From positions 62,001 through 126,000 of the forward strand of contig JAUIFO010000005.1 of the NCBI GenBank assembly GCA_030430385.1: DNA of 64,000 nt. Direction: 5' to 3'. The notes under the pieces were generated by a model. The model ran no database searches. It saw only the letters and a program-made list of their open reading frames with translations, and had not been told where the DNA came from. The DNA is from Bacteroidia bacterium. GTDB taxonomy: Bacteria; Bacteroidota; Bacteroidia; Flavobacteriales; Flavobacteriaceae. Shown here piece after piece: positions 26,896 through 36,608 of this stretch. Every line of letters begins with the position of its first letter. Position 1 is the first letter of the stretch. The translations under genes and the position numbers were made by a program.

Positions 26896-27348
26896 ATGAA
26901 AGCAGTTATACAAAGAGTGTCAAAAGCTTCGGTTACAATTGAAGGAACTCAAGTAGCGTCTATAAATACAGGCTTGCTTATTCTTCTGGGAATTGTCAAT
27001 GACGATACTTCTGAAGATATTTTGTGGTTGACCAACAAAATTGTAAATCTTCGCATTTTTCCTGATGAAAATGGTGTAATGAACACCTCACTTTTAGAAG
27101 CTAAAGGTGACGTTATTGTTGTAAGTCAGTTTACCTTACATGCCAGTACAAAAAAAGGAAATCGACCAAGTTATATCAAAGCTGCTAAACCTAACATTGC
27201 CATTCCAATATACCATAGCTTTGTTGAAACACTTCAATCAAAAATAGAAACTAAAGTTCAAACAGGTGAGTTTGGTGCAGACATGAAAGTTGAGCTTTTA
27301 AATGATGGTCCAGTCACGATCATTATTGATACCAAAAACAAAGAATAA
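26896..27348 (+). CDS. dtd: D-aminoacyl-tRNA deacylase
   Basis: A 150-residue enzyme that hydrolyses D-amino acids mischarged on tRNA. The two cross-subunit active-site motifs are visible: SQFTL (around residue 78) and NDGPVTI (around residue 137), together with the initial MKAVIQRVSKASV. Length is the family norm. Second gene after rsgA; a 117-bp gap follows before the DUF3857 genes. Confidence 0.97.
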   Translation: MKAVIQRVSKASVTIEGTQVASINTGLLILLGIVNDDTSEDILWLTNKIVNLRIFPDENGVMNTSLLEAKGDVIVVSQFTLHASTKKGNRPSYIKAAKPNIAIPIYHSFVETLQSKIETKVQTGEFGADMKVELLNDGPVTIIIDTKNKE

Positions 27349-27465
27349 ATAGCCTTGTGTTTTCTAATAAGTATAAATTATTGAAATCCATATAGAAAAT
27401 ACTCATAAAGTTTTGAGTTTTGTTAATTATTCCTAACTTTAGAATTCGACCAGCTATTAATCAAC

Positions 27466-29367
27466 ATGCTTAAAAAAGCAATCCTTTTTTTGTATTGTGC
27501 CTTTTTGGGACATTCTCTATTGGCTCAAGAAGAGCTTATCCAATCTTTTTTAATTCCTTCAGAACTTACTGATCACGCAAATGCTGTTGTGAGGATGAAT
27601 GATACACATATCACCATCAAAAACGCAAGTAAAATGATCTACAAAAATAAGCGTATTGTAACCATTTTGAATGCATCTGGAGATTCCAAACATGGTGCTT
27701 ATATGTATTATGACGATGTTACTACAATTAATGCAATAGACGCTAGGATTTATGATAAGTTTGGGGAGTTAATTAAGAAAATACGATATCGAGATTTTGT
27801 TGATCAATCTGCTGTTGATGGTGGGACATTGTATTCCGATTCTAGAATTAAGTTTTTAGATTATACGCCTGTTTCTTATCCTTATACAATTGTTTTTGAG
27901 ACCGAAGTTATGCATTCTTCAACAGCCTTCATTCGGTCTTGGAGTCCGATAGAAGGGTTTTATGTGAGTACTCAAAATGCTTCGTATTTCATTGAAAACC
28001 TTTCAGAAATTGAATTAAAAATAAAGACGGATAATTTTGAAGAGTTTGGTATAACCAGACACAGCGCAACACACTTTTCAGCAAAAAATCTAAAAGTATT
28101 AAGACCTGAAGCCTACAGGCCTTCTTTTGAGGTGTTTGCGCCAAAATTAAAAGCGACATTAACTGAGTTTGAATTAGAAGGTGTTCCTGGTACCAATCAC
28201 AATTGGTTAGATTTTGGAAAATGGATGAACGATAAACTCATACAAGGTACTCAAGAGTTACCAGAAACTCTAAAAAGTGAAATTAAAGCGCTTACTGCAC
28301 ATGCCAAAAGCGACATAGAAAAAGCTAAGATCGTTTACCAATACATGCAAAATAAAACGCGCTACATTAGTGTGCAAGTTGGCATAGGAGGATGGAAACC
28401 TATGCTCGCGAGTGACGTAGATCGATTGGGTTATGGTGATTGTAAAGGACTAACCAACTACACAAAAGCCATGCTCGATGCCATAGGTGTAGAAAATTAT
28501 TATACCGTAATTCATGGAGGAAAAGATATTGTTGATATTGACGATTCCTTTTCTTCAGTACAAGGGAATCATGTTATTTTATGTGTTCCAGACGACTCCG
28601 ACTATTTATGGTTAGAGTGTACCAACCAAATAGCACCTTTTGCCTATAATGCCAATTTCACTGATGATAGAGATGCATTGATTATCACTCCTGAAGGTGG
28701 CAAAATTGTGCATACTAAAGTGTATGAAACTTCAGAAAATCTTTTGAAATCCAATGCTAATATAAGTATTGATGAGGCAGGGAATTTTAAAGCTGCGATT
28801 ACTTCTAAATCCTACGGAACGCAATATGGTAAACATAGAGCAAAATCTTTCTACGATGAAAAAGACAAGATATTATCGTACAAGAATTATTGGAGTTACA
28901 TCAATAGCTTAGATGTTGAAACTATGCTAATGGAAGATGATAAAGATAGTATTGTATTTACAGAAACTGTACATGCTTCTGCTAAGCGATATGCTGCTAA
29001 AGCAGGTAAGCGATTACTATTACAACCTAATGTTTTCAATAGAATTGAATCGGTTCCAAAGCGTTATGACAATCGAACCTTGCCATTTGAAATTGATCGT
29101 GGCTTTACAGATGTTGATCAGTATCAGATCAAAATACCTGAAACTTTTGAAGTTGAAGCTTTAATGAATCCAGTTGTTATTGAAAGTCAATTCGGAACAT
29201 ACAAAGCTGCCATAACACAAGCTGAAAATAACACCTTAGTTTATGATCGTGAATTTATTCTTAATAAAGGCAATTACTCTAAAGACGATTATGAAGCCTT
29301 CCGATTATTTTTAATGGATGTTGTTAAACACGATAAGTCCAAAATTGTTATCAAACCTAAAACCTAA
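27466..29367 (+). CDS. DUF3857 protein with intact transglutaminase-like domain
   Basis: A 633-residue exported protein, signal peptide at residues 1-20 (ending LLAQ). N-terminal DUF3857 domain (about 35-240) followed by a transglutaminase-like core (about 285-400) with GDCKGLTNYTKAMLDAIGV (Cys near 326), GNHVIL (His near 367) and an acidic residue in LWLECTN, a plausible Cys-His-Asp/Glu set. The C-terminal part is a beta-rich DUF3858-like module. Members are Bacteroidetes envelope proteins of unknown function. A second, related gene follows directly with no gap, so they probably act together. Confidence 0.88.
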   Translation: MLKKAILFLYCAFLGHSLLAQEELIQSFLIPSELTDHANAVVRMNDTHITIKNASKMIYKNKRIVTILNASGDSKHGAYMYYDDVTTINAIDARIYDKFGELIKKIRYRDFVDQSAVDGGTLYSDSRIKFLDYTPVSYPYTIVFETEVMHSSTAFIRSWSPIEGFYVSTQNASYFIENLSEIELKIKTDNFEEFGITRHSATHFSAKNLKVLRPEAYRPSFEVFAPKLKATLTEFELEGVPGTNHNWLDFGKWMNDKLIQGTQELPETLKSEIKALTAHAKSDIEKAKIVYQYMQNKTRYISVQVGIGGWKPMLASDVDRLGYGDCKGLTNYTKAMLDAIGVENYYTVIHGGKDIVDIDDSFSSVQGNHVILCVPDDSDYLWLECTNQIAPFAYNANFTDDRDALIITPEGGKIVHTKVYETSENLLKSNANISIDEAGNFKAAITSKSYGTQYGKHRAKSFYDEKDKILSYKNYWSYINSLDVETMLMEDDKDSIVFTETVHASAKRYAAKAGKRLLLQPNVFNRIESVPKRYDNRTLPFEIDRGFTDVDQYQIKIPETFEVEALMNPVVIESQFGTYKAAITQAENNTLVYDREFILNKGNYSKDDYEAFRLFLMDVVKHDKSKIVIKPKT

Positions 29368-31407
29368 ATGATGAAAAAATTAATTTTAATCATATTACTA
29401 ATTACAGCACATCTCAGTGTAGCTCAAAACTATAAATTTGGAAAAGTTAGTAAAGAAGAGCTTCAAGAAACCGCACATTCTGAGTATCCTGAGGCTGATG
29501 CTGCCATCCTCTATAAAAAGCAACGTATAAATTTTGACTACCAACAAAACAAAGGGTTTGTGCAAAATAATTACATTCATCAACGCATTAAGATTTATAC
29601 CAAAGAAGGCTTTGATTATGCCAATCAAGTGATTAGTCTTTATGTTGGAGATAACAGTACATCTTCTGAAGATGTTTTAGGTTTGAAAGCCTACACCTAT
29701 AATCTAGAAGGCGGTAAAATTCAAAAGGTAAAACTTCAAAAAGATGGCATTTTTGAAGAGGAATTGAATAAGTACAGAAAACTTAAAAAGTTTACCATGC
29801 CTAACATTAGTGAAGGTTGTATTGTTGAGTTTGAATATACTGTGCAATCACAACTGTACGCTATTGATGATATTGGCTTTCAACAAATGATACCAACAAA
29901 ACGGATGGAGTTAACTGTTGTGACGCCAGAGTATTTAAAGTTTTCAAAATTACTCAACCCGAGAGCTTCCTATATACCTTTATTTCAAGATTCAAAAGGG
30001 AATTCGCAAATCACAATTACTTCAAAAACAAGAGCTTCAACAGGAGTTGGTCCAGGAGGTGGTGTAACTCAAACGGTTAATAATTCAAGAACCATTAATT
30101 ACAAAACAGACATCGTTACTGCTGAGCTAGACAATATTCCACCTTTAAAAGATGAAAATTATGTGGATAATTTGAGTAATTATCAAGCGAAGCTTATTAT
30201 GGAATTGCAACAATTAGCTTGGCCTGGAGAACCTGTTAAGAATCTTTCGACATCATGGGAAAAAGTAACAAAAACAATATATAAATATGAAAATTTTGGC
30301 GATCAACTAAGGAAAAAAAGTTACTACAAGAAGGATATTGACGCTCTATTGTCTGGCGTTGCTCCAGATGATGCCTATAAAAAGACTTCTCTAATTTTTA
30401 ATCATGTGAAGTCTAAAGTAAAGTGGAATGACTACTATGGCTATACTGCAGACGAAGGTGTTACCAAAGCCTACAAAGATGGTGTTGGAAATATTGGTGA
30501 TATTAATCTAATGCTTACGTCTATGCTTCGTTACGCAGGTTTAAATGCCAATCCTGTGCTAATCAGTACAAAGGCAAACGGTATCCCAATCACACCTTCG
30601 CGAAATGGATTTAATTATGTGGTTTCGGCTGTGAATATTGATGGAAATAGAATTCTTTTAGACGCATCAAAGCAGTACAATACAGCTAATATATTACCAA
30701 CTAATACACTCAATTGGCTAGGACGTTTGGTTAAAGAAGATGGTAATTCAGATTGGATCAATCTTATTCCTAAAGTATCATCAAAGGAGTCGGTTTCTCT
30801 AAATGTTAAACTTCATCCAGATCTTTCAGCTTCAGGAAAAGTGAGACATCAGTTTACCAATTATCAAGCCAATAGCGTTAGAAATAGATATGGTAATGCA
30901 ACCGATGAAACCATTATTTCAAACCTACAAGACAATAATGGTAATCTGAGTGTTTCTGAGTTGTCTCTGGAAAATATTGATGCATTAGGAGAGCCTGTTT
31001 CTGAATCTTATACCTATAACTTACCTGATGCTATGGAAGATATTGGTGGGAATTTATATGTAAAACCGCTATTGTTCTTGGTAGATGAGGAGAACCCTTT
31101 TAAACAAGACGCTAGAGTGTATCCAATAGATTTTGTATATCCTATTGCCGATAAATACATGGTGAATATGATGCTTCCTGAAGGATATGCTGTAGAATCG
31201 CTACCTGAAAGTGTAAAATATCAATTTAATGTGTCTGATGGTGAATTTACTTACATTGCCAAGCTAAATGGTAATTTTATACAATTTATTATTTCTTTAG
31301 ACCTCAACAAAACCTTAATTTTGCCAGAAGAATATGAGCAATTTAAAGAGTTTTATCAACTTATGATTGAAAAACAAAACGAGCAAGTTGTTCTCAAAAA
31401 AGTATAA
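29368..31407 (+). CDS. DUF3857 protein lacking the transglutaminase cysteine
   Basis: A 679-residue relative of the preceding protein, signal peptide at residues 1-19 (ending SVAQ). It has the DUF3857 N-terminal domain and a transglutaminase-like fold, but at the active site it reads GNIGDINLMLTSMLRYAGL where the neighbour has GDCKGLTNYTKAML: the catalytic Cys is Ile, and the His of GNHV is also not evident. It is thus likely a non-catalytic partner. The ATG directly follows the stop of the first gene, and the MazG-like gene follows directly as well. Confidence 0.87.
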   Translation: MMKKLILIILLITAHLSVAQNYKFGKVSKEELQETAHSEYPEADAAILYKKQRINFDYQQNKGFVQNNYIHQRIKIYTKEGFDYANQVISLYVGDNSTSSEDVLGLKAYTYNLEGGKIQKVKLQKDGIFEEELNKYRKLKKFTMPNISEGCIVEFEYTVQSQLYAIDDIGFQQMIPTKRMELTVVTPEYLKFSKLLNPRASYIPLFQDSKGNSQITITSKTRASTGVGPGGGVTQTVNNSRTINYKTDIVTAELDNIPPLKDENYVDNLSNYQAKLIMELQQLAWPGEPVKNLSTSWEKVTKTIYKYENFGDQLRKKSYYKKDIDALLSGVAPDDAYKKTSLIFNHVKSKVKWNDYYGYTADEGVTKAYKDGVGNIGDINLMLTSMLRYAGLNANPVLISTKANGIPITPSRNGFNYVVSAVNIDGNRILLDASKQYNTANILPTNTLNWLGRLVKEDGNSDWINLIPKVSSKESVSLNVKLHPDLSASGKVRHQFTNYQANSVRNRYGNATDETIISNLQDNNGNLSVSELSLENIDALGEPVSESYTYNLPDAMEDIGGNLYVKPLLFLVDEENPFKQDARVYPIDFVYPIADKYMVNMMLPEGYAVESLPESVKYQFNVSDGEFTYIAKLNGNFIQFIISLDLNKTLILPEEYEQFKEFYQLMIEKQNEQVVLKKV

Positions 31408-31737
31408 ATGAATATTAAAAATGCACAACTTGAGGTAGATCAGTGGATAAAAACACATGGTGTTCGCTACTTTAATGAACTTACCAATATGGCTCAACTT
31501 ACTGAAGAAGTAGGAGAGGTTGCTAGAATTATTGCACGTCGTTATGGTGAGCAAAGTGAAAAGGAAAGTGATAAAGATAAAGACTTAGGCGAAGAGCTAG
31601 CAGATGTGCTTTTTGTAGTGTTGTGTCTAGCCAATCAAACAGGAATTGATTTGCAAGCCTCCTTCGATAAGAAGATGATCAAGAAAGCAAAGCGTGATCA
31701 CGACAGGCACCACAATAATGAGAAATTGAAATCATAA
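31408..31737 (+). CDS. MazG-like nucleotide pyrophosphohydrolase
   Basis: A 109-residue all-alpha NTP-PPase domain. EEVGEVARII and GEELADVLFVVLCLANQTGIDL supply the acidic ExxE...ExxD metal-binding set that coordinates Mg and the triphosphate. The single-domain form (about 110 residues) occurs widely in Bacteroidetes and is expected to hydrolyse non-canonical nucleotides. It starts at the base after the DUF3857 stop and precedes aroA by 31 bp, probably in one transcript. Exact substrate unknown. Confidence 0.9.
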   Translation: MNIKNAQLEVDQWIKTHGVRYFNELTNMAQLTEEVGEVARIIARRYGEQSEKESDKDKDLGEELADVLFVVLCLANQTGIDLQASFDKKMIKKAKRDHDRHHNNEKLKS

Positions 31738-31768
31738 ATTTCAAGATGCTAATCCCTAATGTTTAGAA

Positions 31769-33001
31769 ATGAATACTGAGCATATTACGATTCAAAAATC
31801 TTCTATTGCCAAAACCTCTCAAATTGTAATTACTGGATCAAAAAGTGAATCAAATAGGTTGTTGTTACTTCAGGCGCTCTATCCTGAAATTACAATCAAA
31901 AACTTATCTAATTCTGATGACACAGAAGTTATGGGAAATGCGTTACGGACTTCAGAGTCGGTTATTGATATTCATCACGCGGGAACAGCAATGCGCTTTC
32001 TTACAGCTTATTTTGCAGTACAAGATCAACGCGAAGTAGTACTTACTGGATCGTCTAGAATGAAGGAGCGACCTATAAAAATTTTAGTTGATGCTTTAGC
32101 TCAATTGGGTGCTGAAATTCATTACCTAGAAGACGAAGGTTGTCCGCCTTTAAAAATTTCTGGAAAAAAAATCACTCAAAAAGCAGTAGCTTTGAAGGCT
32201 AATGTAAGTAGCCAATATATTTCGGCGTTACTTTTAATTGCTCCAAAGCTTCAAGATGGACTCGTACTTACTTTAGAAGGTAAAATTACATCGATACCGT
32301 ATATAAATATGACCTTGAATTTGTTGAATCAAATTGGAGTAGAAACCCATTTTGATAACAAAATTGTTACCGTAAAACCACAAGATAAACCCCTAAAATT
32401 GAATGTTCTAACGGTAGAGTCAGATTGGTCGTCGGCTTCCTATTTTTACAGTATTGTTGCTCTAAGTCCTGTTGGAACAACAATTGAATTGTCGTCTTAC
32501 AAACAACATAGCTTGCAAGGTGATTCGATCTTAAAAACTATTTATGAAGATTTTGGCGTGTATTCAACATTTAAAGATGAGGTGCTTAGTCTTGAAAAGA
32601 AAGTAGATGCTCATAAATCGGTAAGTTATGACCTTAACCGTTCACCTGATATAGCACAAACTATAACGGTAACTTGTTTAGGTTTAGGTATAGAATGTCA
32701 TCTTTCAGGATTACATACGCTTAAAATCAAGGAAACAGACCGATTGGAAGCGCTTCAGAATGAGATTGAAAAATTAGGAGGGCAGATTACTATTACTGAT
32801 GACACATTACATTTACAGCCTGTAAGTCATTTACATCATAACGTGAGTATTGCCACTTACAATGATCACAGAATGGCCATGGCATTTGCACCATTAGCAC
32901 TACAGATACCAATTTTGATAGAGGATGCTCATGTGGTTTCAAAATCATATCCTACATTTTGGAGCGACCTTAAATCCTTAGGTTTCAAAATTTCTCAATA
33001 A
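31769..33001 (+). CDS. aroA: 3-phosphoshikimate 1-carboxyvinyltransferase (EPSP synthase)
   Basis: A 410-residue enzyme that joins PEP to shikimate-3-phosphate. Motifs: GSKSESNRLLLLQAL, HAGTAMRFLTAYFA, TGSSRMKERPI, NRSPDIAQT, KIKETDRLEAL and YNDHRMAMAFAPLAL. It is slightly shorter than E. coli AroA (427) but complete. It lies outside the attenuated aromatic operon, downstream of the MazG-like gene, and is followed by a separate queA promoter. Confidence 0.96.
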   Translation: MNTEHITIQKSSIAKTSQIVITGSKSESNRLLLLQALYPEITIKNLSNSDDTEVMGNALRTSESVIDIHHAGTAMRFLTAYFAVQDQREVVLTGSSRMKERPIKILVDALAQLGAEIHYLEDEGCPPLKISGKKITQKAVALKANVSSQYISALLLIAPKLQDGLVLTLEGKITSIPYINMTLNLLNQIGVETHFDNKIVTVKPQDKPLKLNVLTVESDWSSASYFYSIVALSPVGTTIELSSYKQHSLQGDSILKTIYEDFGVYSTFKDEVLSLEKKVDAHKSVSYDLNRSPDIAQTITVTCLGLGIECHLSGLHTLKIKETDRLEALQNEIEKLGGQITITDDTLHLQPVSHLHHNVSIATYNDHRMAMAFAPLALQIPILIEDAHVVSKSYPTFWSDLKSLGFKISQ

Positions 33002-33016
33002 AAACAGCTCATTTAC

Positions 33017-33048
33017 TTGACAACCCCTACTTTGAGATTGTATATTTG
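33017..33048 (+). promoter_or_regulatory. promoter of queA
   Basis: TTG at 33017-33019 and TATATTTG at 33041-33048 (exact TAnnTTTG) with 21 bp between them. The start site would be near 33053, about 19 bases before the queA ATG. Confidence 0.65.
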
Positions 33049-33071
33049 CAACTTTCAAAAAATACATATTT

Positions 33072-34121
33072 ATGAAATTATCACACTTCAATTTTAAATT
33101 ACCAGAAGAATTACTAGCAGAGCATCCATCAGATATAAGAGATGAGTCACGATTAATGGTTTTAGATAGAAAAAATCAAACTATCGAGCATAAACTATTC
33201 AAAGACATCATTGATTATTTTGAAGAAGATGATGTAATGATTCTTAATAATACCAAAGTATTCCCTGCGCGTTTGTATGGAAACAAAGAAAAAACTGGTG
33301 CGAGAATTGAAGTTTTCTTATTGAGAGAATTGAATGAAGACCAACGTCTTTGGGATGTGCTTGTAGATCCAGCGAGAAAAATAAGAATTGGTAATAAACT
33401 ATACTTTGGAGATGATGATACATTGGTTGCTGAAGTAATAGACAATACCACATCAAGAGGAAGAACACTACGTTTCTTATATGATGGTTCTTATAGAGAA
33501 TTCAGAAGAAAATTAACAGAATTAGGAGAAACACCACTTCCTAAATACATTAAGAGAGATGTTGAACCTGAAGATGAAGAGCGCTATCAAACTATTTTTG
33601 CTAAAAAAGAAGGTGCTGTAGCAGCTCCAACAGCAGGTTTGCACTTTTCTAAACATTTATTAAAGCGTTTGGAAATTAAAGGTGTACACTTACCTGAAGT
33701 TACGCTCCATGTTGGATTAGGAACCTTTAATCCTGTTGAGGTTGAAGACTTATCTAAACATAAAATGGACAGTGAAGAAATTGAAATTTTGCAAAATGCT
33801 GCAGATGTAATTAATACAGGAATTGCGAATAAAAAGCGTGTTTGTGCTGTAGGAACTACGTCTATGCGTACCATAGAAAGTTCTGTGTCGTCAAGCGGAA
33901 CTTTGAATCCGTATACTGGATGGACCAATAAATTTATCTTTCCTCCTTACGATTTTAGCATTGCAAATAGTATGATTACCAATTTCCATACTCCAAAATC
34001 AACATTATTAATGATGATTTCTGCTTTTGCTGGACATGATTTTGTGAAAGAAGCTTATGATATTGCTGTTAAAGAAGAATACCGCTTCTATACTTATGGT
34101 GATGCTATGCTAATTATATAG
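33072..34121 (+). CDS. queA: S-adenosylmethionine:tRNA ribosyltransferase-isomerase
   Basis: A 349-residue enzyme of queuosine synthesis that transfers the ribosyl moiety of SAM to preQ1 in tRNA, giving epoxyqueuosine. Typical features: [13 protein letters not shown] near the start, [35 protein letters not shown] and [18 protein letters not shown]. Length matches the family. It has its own promoter and terminator and so forms a single-gene unit; other queuosine genes are not in the window. Confidence 0.97.
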   Translation: MKLSHFNFKLPEELLAEHPSDIRDESRLMVLDRKNQTIEHKLFKDIIDYFEEDDVMILNNTKVFPARLYGNKEKTGARIEVFLLRELNEDQRLWDVLVDPARKIRIGNKLYFGDDDTLVAEVIDNTTSRGRTLRFLYDGSYREFRRKLTELGETPLPKYIKRDVEPEDEERYQTIFAKKEGAVAAPTAGLHFSKHLLKRLEIKGVHLPEVTLHVGLGTFNPVEVEDLSKHKMDSEEIEILQNAADVINTGIANKKRVCAVGTTSMRTIESSVSSSGTLNPYTGWTNKFIFPPYDFSIANSMITNFHTPKSTLLMMISAFAGHDFVKEAYDIAVKEEYRFYTYGDAMLII

Positions 34122-34144
34122 ACATTTACTTAAAAAAGTTATAC

Positions 34145-34178
34145 CAAAGCCTTGTCTGTAAGATAAGGCTTTGTTTTT
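34145..34178 (+). terminator. rho-independent terminator of queA
   Basis: Perfect 9-bp stem CAAAGCCTT (34145-34153) / AAGGCTTTG (34165-34173) followed by TTTTT. Its T-tract ends 3 bp before the rlmN -7 box, so terminator and next promoter adjoin. Confidence 0.82.
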
Positions 34179-34181
34179 GTT

Positions 34182-34189
34182 TACTTTTG
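34182..34189 (+). promoter_or_regulatory. -7 box of rlmN
   Basis: TACTTTTG matches TAnnTTTG and ends 8 bp before ATG 34198. The transcript would therefore have almost no leader, and an upstream in-frame ATG or alternative start at 34171 could not be used. Confidence 0.55.
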
Positions 34190-34197
34190 TACTACTT

Positions 34198-35241
34198 ATG
34201 GAAATCAAAAAGAAAGACATACGTGCCTTAAGCAAAGAGCAACTCAGAGAATTTTTCGTCAAAGAAGGTGATAAAGCCTTCAGAGGGAATCAGGTTTACG
34301 AGTGGCTTTGGAATAAAAGTGTACATCGTTTTGAAGATATGACCAATATTTCTCTTGATACTCGAGAAATGCTTGAGCGTCATTTTACCATAAATCACAT
34401 TGAGGTTGATCAATTACAGCGCAGCTCTGACGGAACAATAAAAAATGCTGTGCGTTTACACGACGGATTAATTGTGGAGTCTGTTTTAATTCCTGCTAAG
34501 AATAGAACGACAGCTTGCGTGTCTAGTCAGGTTGGTTGTAGTTTGGATTGTAAGTTTTGTGCTACTGCTAAATTGAAGCGTATGCGAAACTTGAATCCTG
34601 ATGAAATATATGATCAGGTTGTTGCTATTGATAGAGAAAGTAGGTTGTATCACAACAGACCATTAAGTAATATTGTATTTATGGGAATGGGAGAGCCATT
34701 AATGAATTATAATAATGTGCTTAAGGCAATTGATAAAATTACGTCTCCTGAAGGATTAGGGATGTCCCCAAAACGTATTGTGGTGTCAACTTCAGGAATT
34801 CCGAAAATGATTAAAAAGATGGCAGATGACGAAGTGAAATTTAAGTTAGCCGTTTCGCTTCATTCTGCAATTGATGAAGTAAGAACATCAATAATGCCTT
34901 TCAATGCGACCTTTCCATTAAAAGATTTAAGAGAAGCTCTAGAATATTGGTATGCCAAAACTAAAAACAGAATTACCTACGAGTATGTGGTTTGGGATGG
35001 CATTAACGATTCAAAAAAAGACGTAGATGCTTTAGTTGAGTTCTGTAAATTCGCACCTAGTAAGGTCAATCTCATTGAATATAATCCTATAGATGATGGT
35101 GAATTTCAACAAGCAAATTCAAAAGCATTAGACTTATACATTTCTACACTTGAAGCTCATAATATCACTGTCACTGTAAGGCGATCAAGAGGGAAAGATA
35201 TTGATGCCGCTTGTGGTCAATTAGCAAATAAATCAACATAA
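34198..35241 (+). CDS. rlmN: 23S rRNA (A2503-C2)/tRNA (A37) methyltransferase
   Basis: A 347-residue radical SAM methyltransferase. The cluster motif CSLDCKFC and ATAKLKRMRNL are clear; MGMGEPLMNY, VSTSGIPKMI and SLHSAIDEVR follow, and RRSRGKDIDAACGQL near the C terminus holds the second methyl-carrying cysteine. I start at 34198 (MEIKKKDIRALSKEQL) because a promoter -7 box lies just upstream and the extra nine hydrophobic residues of the longer frame do not belong to the family. A terminator follows. Confidence 0.96.
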   Translation: MEIKKKDIRALSKEQLREFFVKEGDKAFRGNQVYEWLWNKSVHRFEDMTNISLDTREMLERHFTINHIEVDQLQRSSDGTIKNAVRLHDGLIVESVLIPAKNRTTACVSSQVGCSLDCKFCATAKLKRMRNLNPDEIYDQVVAIDRESRLYHNRPLSNIVFMGMGEPLMNYNNVLKAIDKITSPEGLGMSPKRIVVSTSGIPKMIKKMADDEVKFKLAVSLHSAIDEVRTSIMPFNATFPLKDLREALEYWYAKTKNRITYEYVVWDGINDSKKDVDALVEFCKFAPSKVNLIEYNPIDDGEFQQANSKALDLYISTLEAHNITVTVRRSRGKDIDAACGQLANKST

Positions 35242-35271
35242 AAAAAGAGCTACAATTTGTAGCTCTTTTTT
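35241..35271. terminator. bidirectional rho-independent terminator
   Basis: Perfect 14-bp stem AAAAAAGAGCTACA / TGTAGCTCTTTTTT with a 3-nt loop, between rlmN and the convergent T9SS-cargo gene. Confidence 0.88.
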
Positions 35272-35291
35272 GTGTCTATATAAGGAATAAT

Positions 35292-36566
35292 CTATTCCTT
35301 AATAACTTTTATAGTTTCCTTATTGCCTTCAGCAAAGATGTTTACAAAATAAACACCATTGTTTAAAGCAGAAAGGTTAATACTATTATCTGAAATTTGG
35401 TTACCACTTACAGTAAGTACATTTTTACCTAAGATGTTGAATACTTCAATAGATTCTAACGCTAAATCAGTTTTAACATTAAGAACATCTTTAACAGGGT
35501 TTGGATATACAGACAGTGCCTTGATGTCGAATTCAGAAATACTCAAGTTAGGATCTTGCTCAGTTGTGAATGTTCTAGTTGCACAACCAGTTGCTTGTCC
35601 AAAACAATTAATAGGTGAAACTGACCACGTGTATTGCGTGTCGTAATCTAATCCGAAAATATCAATATCAGTATCAGCTGTACTTCCTAAGTCATTACCA
35701 TCAAAAGTGATATTGTATGCTAGTGCTCCAGGAACAACTTCCCATGATAAGTTAACTTCTCTAGTACCATTTGTTGCTTCAACAGTACCAACATCTGGAT
35801 CGTTGTCTGCTGGAAGTAATAAGTTTCCACAAGTTGGCGCTGTTGTTTCGTTACAAGCAGCTGTAGTAAATGACCACACAGGACTTGTAGTAGTACCTTG
35901 ACAGTTTGTACCAGTTACAAACCAATAGTAAGTTGTATTTTCAGTCCACGTGTAAATAATTCCATTTCCGTTTGTAGCTGGATCTAAAGTTCCAATATCA
36001 TTACCAGCAGGTGTGATACCAAGTGATAACGTGTAAGAGTCTGATGGATCACCATTGTCTTCCCACTCAAAAGGAGTGATTAATAAATCAGCACCATCTG
36101 GTACGATAGGTACCATCATATTACCATCACTAGGTGTTGGGTTTTCAAGTACAGGAGCTGCTGTAGCAGTACAAGTACAAGAAGTACACTCAATTTGAGT
36201 TAATGTGTCTACTTGACCACCATCATTACAAGCAGCATCTGCTGTCCAGTATACAGTGATTCCAGTAGTTGATGCAGTAAAACTCACAGAAGCTAGACCA
36301 TGAGTTACTACTGTTGTTCCATCTGTTGTTACCGTAATGTAAGCAGCTGGACTGGCAGTTACAGTATACATGTTACCAGGAACTAAACCATCAATGACAG
36401 AAAATTCGTTTTGCGGCCAGTTATTCGTAGCAATAGTTTGTAAACCAGGTGTAGCACCAATAGTAACAGTAGCGTTAGGCCACTGATATACAGGGTTCGT
36501 ACACTGACTATACGACCAAAAATTTACAGTTAAACAAAAAAGAAATAAAAGCGTAATTTTTTTCAT
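35292..36566 (-). CDS. secreted protein with type IX secretion C-terminal sorting domain
   Basis: A 424-residue exported protein, signal peptide 1-20 (ending YSQ). It contains a Cys-rich Ser/Thr/Pro-rich region, two fibronectin type III-like repeats (LENPTPSDGNMMVPIVPDG..., then LLLPADNDPDVG...), and a C-terminal T9SS type A sorting domain from about residue 350 (LSVYPNPVKDVLNVK, SIEVFNILGKNVL, INLSALNNGVYFVNI, IKVIKE). The T9SS CTD directs it across the outer membrane to the surface or medium, linking it to the gliding apparatus. No catalytic motif, so an adhesin or surface structural role is likely. Same strand as the next lipoprotein gene. Confidence 0.93.
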   Translation of the reverse strand: MKKITLLFLFCLTVNFWSYSQCTNPVYQWPNATVTIGATPGLQTIATNNWPQNEFSVIDGLVPGNMYTVTASPAAYITVTTDGTTVVTHGLASVSFTASTTGITVYWTADAACNDGGQVDTLTQIECTSCTCTATAAPVLENPTPSDGNMMVPIVPDGADLLITPFEWEDNGDPSDSYTLSLGITPAGNDIGTLDPATNGNGIIYTWTENTTYYWFVTGTNCQGTTTSPVWSFTTAACNETTAPTCGNLLLPADNDPDVGTVEATNGTREVNLSWEVVPGALAYNITFDGNDLGSTADTDIDIFGLDYDTQYTWSVSPINCFGQATGCATRTFTTEQDPNLSISEFDIKALSVYPNPVKDVLNVKTDLALESIEVFNILGKNVLTVSGNQISDNSINLSALNNGVYFVNIFAEGNKETIKVIKE

Positions 36567-36608
36567 AAAGCTAAAGATTAAATTGATTATTAAACAAATA
36601 TAGTATTT

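Noticed and set aside
34171..34197. Upstream rlmN start
   Set aside because: The -7 box of the rlmN promoter is at 34182-34189, so the codon at 34171 would be upstream of transcription.
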